This document shows positions 1 to 5,692 of a stretch of DNA of 9,634 bases, one piece after another. Position 1 is the first letter of the stretch. The number at the start of each line of letters is the position of its first letter. The notes beneath the pieces were generated by a model that was not told the DNA's origin, searched no databases, and was given only the letters and a program-made list of their open reading frames with translations. Position numbers and translations under genes: made by a program. The DNA comes from an uncultured Actinomycetes bacterium. Lineage in GTDB: Bacteria; Actinomycetota; Actinomycetes; Nanopelagicales; Nanopelagicaceae. The stretch spans positions 1 through 9,634 of the forward strand of contig CAIXTG010000012.1 of the NCBI GenBank assembly GCA_903922325.1. The letters run 5' to 3'.

Positions 1-80
1 CCGCTAACACCAGCACCGCTAACACCAGCACCGCTAACACCAGCACCGCTAACACCAGCACCGCTAACACCAGCACCGCT
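1..80. repeat. Exact 15-bp tandem repeat, at least 5.3 copies
   Basis: The unit CCGCTAACACCAGCA occurs five times without a single mismatch at 1-75, followed by a partial CCGCT at 76-80. Read on the minus strand in the frame of the DUF222 gene, each unit encodes Ser-Gly-Ala-Gly-Val, so copy-number changes keep the frame. The array touches the window edge, so its full length is unknown. It probably forms a flexible small-residue linker between the DUF222 part and whatever follows. Confidence 0.97.
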
Positions 81-1061
81 TTTTCTTTTAGAGTTTTCAT
101 AAGTACTGGGTGCGCGACCAATGAAGGCAGCGCGGATTATCTCGGCTTTTGCAGCGTGGTTACGGGCTTCCTCATCGCGTCGATTAGCGCGGATTACGAA
201 ATTCTCGATCGCTGACATCACGGTTTGAGCATCTTCGGCGGGAAGGATTGCCACAACTGTTGCCATGCCATCGGATTCGCGGTACATCGAAACTTTGCGG
301 GTTTCACGCGCTCTGACCACAATTTCTTCAAATTCCTTTGGTGCTACTTGTGCCAACATTGTGCGTACTTTGTTGCCAACTTGGGCCGGTGTATGAAATT
401 CAGCGTGCGCAATGGCACTTTCCTCGATGCGGGCAATGGCTTCTGTGGGCAATCCTTCGCGAATGGCAGCGGCAGTTTCGCGCGCGATTACATTTGCGTG
501 CGCTGGTGATATTTCACCAGTAGCTAGCGCCGAACAGGTATTAGGTAAAGTGTTAATTAATGAACGAGCAATATCGATCTTGTATTGCGCTGAATTACCT
601 GACATACGAAGCGCAGCTGAGATATCTTCGCGTTCGGCATCATCGACGCCCTCATAGATTCCGTCGGCCTCGCTTGGTTCGGCACCTGCGACGGCAACAA
701 TTGCCCGCTGAATTAAAGCCTGCAACCAGCCAGTCTGGCGCTCAACAGCACTTAAGTAATCAACTCGAGCGCTACGGCTCAAATCTTCAGGATCTATCGC
801 GACTAAAGCGGTCAAGGTTTCAATTCCAGGAACTGAATTCAGCAATTCAGTAGCACGAGAATCTAAAGTATTTTGGAAACGATCTGTCGAGTCAAAGACT
901 TCGCGTGATTCGAAGCGATCGACTGGACCTGTAGTTTCGACAACTTGCTGAGTATTTTGGAAGCGGTCAGTCGGAGCAAATATTTCGCCAGTTTCAGTAT
1001 CAAATTCTTGGTTTGAATGAGCAACAGAAATCTCTGTAATTCGGGCGGCATTTGTGCTCAT
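1..1061 (-). CDS. DUF222 (13E12-type) protein, probable HNH-endonuclease family, 3' end outside window
   Basis: The reading frame is open from the ATG at 1061-1059 to base 1, giving 353 complete residues with no stop. Residues about 144-192 carry the DUF222 signature: an 'AALR.S' helix with Ala158, Ile162, AR at 165-166 and LPNT at 172-175, then 'AL..GEIS..HA' at 178-189. A second conserved block, with 'MATVVAILPAEDAQTV', follows near residue 280. Family members usually end in an HNH nuclease domain, which would lie beyond the left edge and is not seen here. Their role is not well defined; many actinobacteria carry several copies. Two repeat regions stand out: three DRF motifs at residues 32, 48 and 60, and Ser-Gly-Ala-Gly-Val copies from residue 328 to the edge. 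The upstream base context has no clear Shine-Dalgarno; CAAGAT lies 6 nt before the ATG. The family call is firm; nuclease activity is inferred from the family. Confidence 0.85.
   Translation of the reverse strand, partial: MSTNAARITEISVAHSNQEFDTETGEIFAPTDRFQNTQQVVETTGPVDRFESREVFDSTDRFQNTLDSRATELLNSVPGIETLTALVAIDPEDLSRSARVDYLSAVERQTGWLQALIQRAIVAVAGAEPSEADGIYEGVDDAEREDISAALRMSGNSAQYKIDIARSLINTLPNTCSALATGEISPAHANVIARETAAAIREGLPTEAIARIEESAIAHAEFHTPAQVGNKVRTMLAQVAPKEFEEIVVRARETRKVSMYRESDGMATVVAILPAEDAQTVMSAIENFVIRANRRDEEARNHAAKAEIIRAAFIGRAPSTYENSKRKSGAGVSGAGVSGAGVSGAGVSGAGVS
867..971 (-). repeat. Degenerate DRF repeats in the DUF222 protein N-terminus
   Basis: The coded protein has 'PTDRFQNT' (residues 30-37), 'PVDRFESR' (46-53) and 'STDRFQNT' (58-65). 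At the DNA level the 12-base string AGTATTTTGGAA occurs at 867-878 and again at 951-962, an 84-base (28-residue) offset. The middle copy is more diverged. This precedes the recognisable DUF222 region and looks like a duplicated short motif in a probably disordered N-terminal arm. Its function is unknown. Confidence 0.6.
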
Positions 1062-1067
1062 GAGTGG

Positions 1068-1073
1068 ATCTTG
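1068..1073 (-). promoter_or_regulatory. Possible -10 box for leaderless DUF222 gene
   Basis: On the minus strand CAAGAT ends exactly 6 nt before the ATG at 1061, the spacing seen at four other genes in this window. It differs from TAnnnT at its first base. A weak TTGTTT lies 16 bp further upstream (1090-1095). No Shine-Dalgarno is visible, which fits a transcript starting at the ATG. Support is by analogy only. Confidence 0.4.
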
Positions 1074-1094
1074 AATTAACCCACCGACAAAACA

Positions 1095-1127
1095 AATTAG
1101 TTGTGCACAGCCCGAATGCAGCTAATT
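1095..1127 (-). terminator. Weak candidate terminator after the VOC gene
   Basis: On the minus strand AATTAG, which contains the VOC stop codon, can pair with CTAATT 22 bases later. Inside lie TGCA/TGCA, which can pair as an inner stem. The right arm is followed by a T-rich run (TTTGTTTTG). The stem is short and AT-rich, so it may be only a partial stop; it also overlaps the proposed -35 region of the DUF222 gene. Confidence 0.3.
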
Positions 1128-1502
1128 CTTCCGTGCTGAGAGAACACAAAACTCGTTACCTTCAGGATCTGCCATTACTACCCAAGTCGTCTTTTCGTAA
1201 TCACTCTGCCCAATTTCAATCCTCTTTGCGCCTAGTTTTTCCAGACGAGCAACTTCGGCTTCTTGGTTATCTGGGCGCAAATCAAGATGCAGTCGATTCT
1301 TAATTATTTTTTCATCCGGTACTTTCAAAAACAAGATATCTGGAAAACCAGTCTTGTTTGGATCATTTAATTCGCGTTCAATCCATACCTCTACGTCGTT
1401 GCAATCTTCACCAAGTGACCAACCAAGTGCTTTAGCCCAAAATTCAGCTTGAGCTTTTGGATCATGGGCATCAACAGTTAAGCATTGAAACGAGAGAGTC
1501 AT
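1122..1502 (-). CDS. VOC-superfamily (glyoxalase-like) protein
   Basis: This 126-residue protein has the length and pattern of a single-domain glyoxalase-like/VOC protein. It opens with a beta strand and 'DPKAQAEFWAKALGW' (residues 14-28), has 'LHLDLRP' with His72 at the usual first metal-ligand strand, and ends with 'WVVMADPEGNEFCVL' (107-121), where Glu117 matches the terminal acidic ligand. Such proteins bind small metabolites or metals, or act as isomerases, dioxygenases or resistance proteins; the substrate cannot be read from sequence. It lies 43 bases after the pirin gene on the same strand but has its own TAACCT box 6 nt before the ATG, so it is probably transcribed separately, with possible read-through from pirin. 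The start at 1502 is supported by that promoter and by the VOC strand beginning right after Met1. The family call is strong; the function is open. Confidence 0.88.
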   Translation of the reverse strand: MTLSFQCLTVDAHDPKAQAEFWAKALGWSLGEDCNDVEVWIERELNDPNKTGFPDILFLKVPDEKIIKNRLHLDLRPDNQEAEVARLEKLGAKRIEIGQSDYEKTTWVVMADPEGNEFCVLSARKN

Positions 1503-1508
1503 AGGCGC

Positions 1509-1514
1509 AGGTTA
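1509..1514 (-). promoter_or_regulatory. -10 box, leaderless promoter of the VOC gene
   Basis: On the minus strand TAACCT matches TAnnnT and ends exactly 6 nt (GCGCCT) before the ATG at 1502, so transcription would begin at the start codon. No Shine-Dalgarno is present in the gap. No good -35 box is seen, only a T-rich stretch near 1531-1538. The box lies just beyond the pirin stop codon. Confidence 0.6.
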
Positions 1515-1545
1515 GCGAAAGATGTAAAACTTAAAAAGTAGTTAC

Positions 1546-2622
1546 TTAACCCTCTTGCATTGTTGTCGGTGCACCGTGCACATCGAGCACGTCAGTTGAA
1601 TTCGGGGTATTAGGGCCACCCAATTTTGAACCTTCGCCACCACGATTTAGTTGTGCATTCGGGCGATGGCCTTTTTCAATAACTGGAATAGAGCCAAGCA
1701 GCCCTTTTTGGAAGTCTTCAAAAGCTTGCAGTACTTCGCGCTTAGTGTTCATTACAAATGGACCCATCCATGCGACAGGTTCCTTAATTGGCTCGCCACC
1801 GAGAATAAATAGTTCCATTTCAGGAGAGCGTGATTCCTGCACATTTGCAGCGCGCACAACAATTGTGTCACCTTCACCAAAAACAGTTAGTTGACCCATT
1901 TGTACCGGACGTGATTCATCGCCAACAAAACCATGACCAGCGAGTGTGTAAACAAGCGCGTTGTAATCCTTGCGCCATGGCAAACGGATCTCAGCGCCTG
2001 GTTGCAAAGTTGCATGAATTAATGTGATCGGGGTTTGGGTAGAACCAGGGCCTTTGTGTCCAGCAAGTTCGCCAGCTATAACGCGAATGAGCGCGCCACC
2101 ATCTTCAGAAGCAAGTAGCGCAACTTCGCTGGCACGTAAATCTTGATAAGCAGGAGGTGACCATTTCTTAGCAGCTGGCAAGTTAACCCAAAGTTGGAAA
2201 CCGTGGAACAAACCACCACTCATCACTAAAGATTCCGGTGGAGTTTCGATATGCAAAATTCCAGCACCGGCTGTCATCCACTGCGTGTCTCCATCGGAAA
2301 TAGTTCCGCCACCACCGTTATTGTCGAAGTGATCGAAGATGCCATCAATAATGTAAGTAACAGTTTCAAAACCACGATGCGGGTGCCAAGGAGTTCCCTT
2401 AGGTTCACCAGGTGCGTATTCAACTTCGCCCATTTGATCTAAGTGAATGAATGGATCAAGAAGCGCGATATCAACGCCGGCAAATGCGCGACGTACTGGA
2501 AAGCCTTCGCCTTCAAAACCTTGCGGAGCAGTCGTGATGCTGCGAACTGCGCGCGCACGAGTACCTGCAATCGCTTTTACACGTGGAAGTACGGTGATAT
2601 CGGCAACGGTTACTGCAGGCAT
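1546..2622 (-). CDS. Pirin family protein (bicupin, iron-binding)
   Basis: This 358-residue cupin protein has every pirin hallmark: 'HPHRGFETVTY' with His80 and His82, 'WMTAGAGILHIETPPE' with His124 and Glu126 (the four iron ligands of human pirin by position), and 'GPFVMNT' at 287-293 in the C-terminal cupin. Pirins are cytoplasmic iron proteins; some show quercetin dioxygenase activity and others act as redox-linked regulators. Its true role here is unknown. The start at 2622 is supported by AAGGAG 6 nt upstream and by the N-terminal 'PAVTV' typical of actinobacterial pirins. Residues 318-358 form an unusual tail rich in Gly, Asn, Pro and Ser beyond the normal end of the fold. It follows pntB by 62 bases on the same strand. 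That gap holds a promoter with a perfect inverted repeat, suggesting control separate from the transhydrogenase. Confidence 0.95.
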   Translation of the reverse strand: MPAVTVADITVLPRVKAIAGTRARAVRSITTAPQGFEGEGFPVRRAFAGVDIALLDPFIHLDQMGEVEYAPGEPKGTPWHPHRGFETVTYIIDGIFDHFDNNGGGGTISDGDTQWMTAGAGILHIETPPESLVMSGGLFHGFQLWVNLPAAKKWSPPAYQDLRASEVALLASEDGGALIRVIAGELAGHKGPGSTQTPITLIHATLQPGAEIRLPWRKDYNALVYTLAGHGFVGDESRPVQMGQLTVFGEGDTIVVRAANVQESRSPEMELFILGGEPIKEPVAWMGPFVMNTKREVLQAFEDFQKGLLGSIPVIEKGHRPNAQLNRGGEGSKLGGPNTPNSTDVLDVHGAPTTMQEG

Positions 2623-2628
2623 TTATAG

Positions 2629-2634
2629 CTCCTT
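2629..2634 (-). promoter_or_regulatory. Shine-Dalgarno of the pirin gene
   Basis: AAGGAG on the minus strand stands 6 nt before the ATG at 2622. This fixes the start and contrasts with the leaderless starts of several neighbours, so the mRNA must have a 5' leader. Confidence 0.8.
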
Positions 2635-2644
2635 GGTTTAGCTA

Positions 2645-2674
2645 AGGATAGTTGAACCTTCAACTATCTCGCAA
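2645..2674 (-). promoter_or_regulatory. Pirin promoter with embedded 22-bp inverted repeat operator
   Basis: A perfect inverted repeat spans 2647-2668: arms GATAGTTGAA and TTCAACTATC separated by two bases. On the minus strand it lies between TTGCGA (2669-2674, 4 of 6 matches to TTGACA) and TATCCT (2645-2650, TAnnnT), an 18-bp spacer. The right arm runs into the -10 box. The predicted transcript starts near 2638, leaving a 16-nt leader with the AAGGAG site. A dimeric repressor of the MarR or TetR type would block such a promoter; no regulator gene is in the window. It is less likely a terminator for pntB, because no T run follows on the minus strand. Confidence 0.7.
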
Positions 2675-2684
2675 CTCGAAAGGT

Positions 2685-4091
2685 TTACAGACCCTTAAGT
2701 GCGCTAACTACCTTGGTTAACGAAGCTTTAGCATCACCAAAGAGCAACATAGTCTTTGGATCATAAAGTAATTCGTTCTCGATGCCAGCAAATCCCGGGC
2801 GCATTGAACGCTTCAAGAAAATAACATTGGCAGCATTTGAAACTTGCAAGATTGGCATTCCATAAATTGGGCAACCAGGTGTGGTCTCAGCTGCTGGGTT
2901 AACCACATCGTTTGCACCGATCACGATTGCAACATCGGTCTGTCCAAAGGTTGGGTTAACTTCATCCATTTCAGCAAGTTGTTCGTAGGGAACATTTGCT
3001 TCAGCAAGCAACACGTTCATATGTCCAGGCATGCGACCGGCAACCGGGTGAATTCCATAAGCAACATCAATTCCCTTTGCGATTAACAGATCTGCTAATT
3101 CGCGAACGGTGTGCTGTGCTTGCGCAACTGCTAACCCGAAACCTGGCACGATTACAACGCGACGGGCATAGTTAAGCAAGATTGCAACGTCATCAGGTGA
3201 ACCCGAACGAACTGGGCGTTCTTCAGCTGCGCCACCGGCTTCTTGTGGCTTAGCAGTGAACGCGCCAAACAAAGTTCCAAATAACGAACGACCCATTGCT
3301 TCAGCCATCATGCGCGTAAGAATTGTTCCTGATGCACCAACCAAAGTTCCGGCAATGATCAACAGAGTTGAATCAAGTACATAACCACTTGCTGCAACTG
3401 TTAAACCTGTAAATGCGTTTAATAATGAGATAACAATTGGTACATCGGCGCCGCCAACTGGAAGCACGAACAAGATGCCGAAGAGCAGCGATAAAGCAGC
3501 CAAAATCAGTAGCGGCGTGGTTCCTAGAGCTACAACAACCCAACCTGATACACCTAGAACAGCTACCAAAGTGCCGGCAATTACGAAGCGGCCACCAGGG
3601 AAAACCACTGGGCGAGTAGTCATAAGTTCTTGCAACTTCATGAAGGTAATAATCGAACCGCTGAATGAAACACAGCCAACCACAACGGTAAATACAGTTG
3701 CAATAACTTCAGCTGTAGTTGCATCAGTACCGAGGTTTAGGTATTCCACGATTGCAACCAAAGCAGCCGCGCCACCACCAACACCGTTAAATAGTGCAAC
3801 GAGTTGTGGCATCTGAGTCATCTGGACTTTTTTAGCTGCAGGTACGCCAATTAATGTACCTATGGCCATCGCACCAAGAATCCAACCTAAGTTGTTGATT
3901 GGTAGTGAAGTTTCATTACCATTTTTATCTGGCATTGCGTAGAAGAAAATAACAACGGTTGCAATCGTTGCACCAAGTGCGCCGATTAAGTTACCGCGTC
4001 GAGCACTCTTTGGAGAAGATAAACCTTTAAGTGCCAGAATAAAACAGATACCGGCGCTAAGTCCGATTAAGTCATATACGAAGGTGCTCAT
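2685..4091 (-). CDS. pntB: NAD(P) transhydrogenase subunit beta
   Basis: This 468-residue subunit supplies most of the membrane channel and the NADP(H) domain of the proton-translocating transhydrogenase, which uses the proton gradient to drive hydride transfer from NADH to NADP+. Residues 1 to about 270 hold many hydrophobic helices (domain II). Domain III, from about 295, has 'VPGFGLAVAQAQH' (315-327), 'GIHPVAGRMPGHMNVLLAEA' (346-365), 'VIGANDVVNPA' (390-400), 'KRSM' (427-430) and 'FGDAKAS' near the end. Two positions that are Tyr in the E. coli protein as I recall it are Phe here (318 and 434). In the membrane part 'FNGVGGG' (101-107) puts Asn where E. coli has the proton-pathway His91. 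The start overlaps the pntAb stop by one base (TAATG), with AAGGAGG 7 nt upstream (4099-4105). Length and domains are complete. Confidence 0.97.
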   Translation of the reverse strand: MSTFVYDLIGLSAGICFILALKGLSSPKSARRGNLIGALGATIATVVIFFYAMPDKNGNETSLPINNLGWILGAMAIGTLIGVPAAKKVQMTQMPQLVALFNGVGGGAAALVAIVEYLNLGTDATTAEVIATVFTVVVGCVSFSGSIITFMKLQELMTTRPVVFPGGRFVIAGTLVAVLGVSGWVVVALGTTPLLILAALSLLFGILFVLPVGGADVPIVISLLNAFTGLTVAASGYVLDSTLLIIAGTLVGASGTILTRMMAEAMGRSLFGTLFGAFTAKPQEAGGAAEERPVRSGSPDDVAILLNYARRVVIVPGFGLAVAQAQHTVRELADLLIAKGIDVAYGIHPVAGRMPGHMNVLLAEANVPYEQLAEMDEVNPTFGQTDVAIVIGANDVVNPAAETTPGCPIYGMPILQVSNAANVIFLKRSMRPGFAGIENELLYDPKTMLLFGDAKASLTKVVSALKGL

Positions 4092-4381
4092 TATTTGGCC
4101 TCCTTCTTCTTACCCTTAAACATTTCGAGCATTCGGTCAGTTACGACGAAACCACCGATCATGTTTATTGTTGCCAGAATAATTGCGGCAACTGAAAGTC
4201 CAAGTTCCAGATTAGTTTCGCTATGTGAAGCCACGATGATTGCGCCCACGAGAATCACACCGTGAATTGCATTCGCTCCTGACATCAGTGGAGTGTGTAG
4301 CGTTGATGAAACTTTAGATACGACTTCAAAACCAACGAATACCGCTAGTACGAAAATCGAAATGATTGCAATCGGTTCCAT
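4091..4381 (-). CDS. pntAb: NAD(P) transhydrogenase subunit alpha, membrane part
   Basis: This 96-residue protein is the small membrane segment of the alpha subunit, encoded separately as in Rhodospirillum and many actinobacteria rather than fused to the NAD-binding part as in E. coli. It has three hydrophobic segments (about residues 4-19, 38-52 and 60-82). Family marks are 'KVSSTLHTPLMSGANAIHG' (23-41) between the first two and 'NMIGGFVVTDRML' (73-85) at the end, followed by a lysine-rich tail. The ATG directly follows the pntAa stop (TAAATG), and GGAGG at 4392-4396 lies 10 nt upstream. It overlaps pntB by one base, so the three genes are translated from one mRNA. Confidence 0.96.
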   Translation of the reverse strand: MEPIAIISIFVLAVFVGFEVVSKVSSTLHTPLMSGANAIHGVILVGAIIVASHSETNLELGLSVAAIILATINMIGGFVVTDRMLEMFKGKKKEAK

Positions 4382-5509
4382 TTACTTAGCCCCTCCACCA
4401 CGTCGAGATCCAGCATGAGTGACGGCTGAGCCATCGATGATTTCATCTGCAAAGTTAAGGTTTAACGCCGCTTGCGTACCCTCGGCTGGCGGCACTGTTA
4501 ATAGCGTTAAAAGGTTAACCACGTTGCGTGAATACAGGCTCGAAGCGTGGAACGGCAGCTGGCTTGGTACATCTTTACCGCCCCAGATTTGCACGCCGTT
4601 TGCGGTGGTCACGATTTCGCCAGGCTTAGAACCTTCAACGTTTCCGCCGGTTTCAGCAGCTAAGTCAACGATTACGGTGCCAGGTGCCATTGAGTTAACC
4701 ATTTCAGCAGTTACTAATCGCGGCGCAGTGCGACCTGGAACTGCCGCAGTTGTAATTAGTACATGTGATTTAGCAATGTAAGGAGTTAGTAGCTCGCGCT
4801 GTTTCGCTGCGCGCTCTTCAGTCATCTCGCGGGCATAACCACCAGCACCTGCAAGAGATTCCAATTCAAGTTCAATGAAAGTTGCGCCCATTGATTTAAC
4901 TTCATCAGCCGAAGAAGGTCGCACGTCATATGCCGAAACAACTGCGCCAAGTCGACGAGTTGTTGCAATTGCTTGTAAGCCAGCAACACCCGCACCAAGT
5001 ACGAGAACTTGAGCCGGAGTAACTGTGCCCGCTGCAGTCATTAACAATGGGAAGAAACGTGGCGAAAGTTCGGCGCCAACAATTGCGGCGCGGTATCCGG
5101 CACAAAGTGCTTGCGAAGTTAACGCGTCCATAGATTGTGCGCGCGAAATACGCGGCACTAGTTCAAGCGAGAATGCGGTTACGCCAGCACTTGCAGCTGC
5201 ATCAATTGAATCTGTCGCAGTTACAACCGAGAGGAAGGAAATAGTTACTGCGCCTTTTTTCAAGGTTGTCATTTGTGCGGGAGTAAGTGGTTGCACCGAG
5301 AGAACTACATCGGCGCTCTTTAATACATCACCGCTTTCAACCTTGGCACCAGCAGCTACATATTCAGCATCACTTGCTTGCGAATGTAGTCCGGCACCAG
5401 ACTCGATAACTACATCGAGACCTAGGCGAGTTAACTTATTGATGACATCGGGCACTAGCGCTACGCGCTTTTCGCCCTCACGAATTTCCTTAGGAACGGC
5501 AATTAACAT
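4382..5509 (-). CDS. pntAa: NAD(P) transhydrogenase subunit alpha, NAD-binding part
   Basis: This 375-residue soluble domain I binds NAD(H). It starts 'MLIAVPKEIREGEKRVALVP', the alanine dehydrogenase/PNT N-terminal domain. It has 'RISRAQSMDALTSQ' (120-133) including the conserved RAQ-MD loop, the Rossmann loop 'GAGVAG' (172-177), and 'AYDVR' with Asp195 at the end of beta-2, favouring NAD over NADP. 'ETGGNVEGS' (286-294) is also typical. It differs from alanine dehydrogenase by that RAQ loop and by being followed at once by pntAb and pntB. It is the first gene of the operon. The start at 5509 has no Shine-Dalgarno, but TAGTTT lies 6 nt upstream, fitting a leaderless transcript. The length is usual for a split alpha subunit, and the C-terminus ends in a Gly/Arg/Lys-rich tail. 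Confidence 0.97.
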   Translation of the reverse strand: MLIAVPKEIREGEKRVALVPDVINKLTRLGLDVVIESGAGLHSQASDAEYVAAGAKVESGDVLKSADVVLSVQPLTPAQMTTLKKGAVTISFLSVVTATDSIDAAASAGVTAFSLELVPRISRAQSMDALTSQALCAGYRAAIVGAELSPRFFPLLMTAAGTVTPAQVLVLGAGVAGLQAIATTRRLGAVVSAYDVRPSSADEVKSMGATFIELELESLAGAGGYAREMTEERAAKQRELLTPYIAKSHVLITTAAVPGRTAPRLVTAEMVNSMAPGTVIVDLAAETGGNVEGSKPGEIVTTANGVQIWGGKDVPSQLPFHASSLYSRNVVNLLTLLTVPPAEGTQAALNLNFADEIIDGSAVTHAGSRRGGGAK

Positions 5510-5515
5510 GGGTGA

Positions 5516-5544
5516 AAACTACCGCTTACCTATGAGTATGTCGC
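5516..5544 (-). promoter_or_regulatory. Leaderless promoter of the pnt operon
   Basis: On the minus strand TAGTTT (5516-5521) ends 6 nt (TCACCC) before the pntAa ATG at 5509. GCGACA (5539-5544) sits 17 bp upstream and matches the last four bases of TTGACA. Transcription would begin at the ATG. Confidence 0.6.
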
Positions 5545-5552
5545 GAGAAAGC

Positions 5553-5582
5553 TGAGTTCTGACCCTCAGGAACTCATGAGTT
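5553..5582. other. Overlapping inverted repeats upstream of the pnt promoter
   Basis: TGAGTTC (5553-5559) pairs with GAACTCA (5570-5576), with an inner TGA/TCA pair and a one-base bulge. The right arm is also half of a 12-bp perfect palindrome, AACTCATGAGTT (5571-5582), so the two structures exclude each other. The element lies 44-73 bases before the proposed pntAa start and 111 bases or more past the argF stop. It could be a regulator site for pnt or a distal argF terminator, although no T run follows. The rest of the 183-bp gap (5510-5692) shows nothing else clear. Confidence 0.4.
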
Positions 5583-5692
5583 TGGCCTCTATTTGCCCTG
5601 TGTTAAGCCTCAAATATGGCTCTTTAAGTTGACCTAAGAACTGCGGAAATTGCCCAGCAAACTAGCGACCAACCAGAAAAACTTAGGAGTAA

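Noticed and set aside
1..80. A CRISPR-like or intergenic satellite array
   Set aside because: The units are directly adjacent with no spacers, and the region is an open, in-frame part of the DUF222 coding sequence.
1546..5509. Pirin as the fourth gene of the pnt operon with a joint redox function
   Set aside because: The same strand and a 62-bp gap allow read-through, but the gap holds a complete promoter with an operator-like repeat, so separate control is the better reading.
5025..5555. 176-residue plus-strand open frame opposite pntAa
   Set aside because: It is a Ser/Thr/Ala-rich shadow lying antisense to a fully conserved pntAa, with no recognisable domain or start site.
5633..5687. CCTAAG and CTTAGG as a hairpin downstream of argF
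   Set aside because: The 6-bp arms are separated by more than 40 bases with no T run, so it is not convincing as a terminator.
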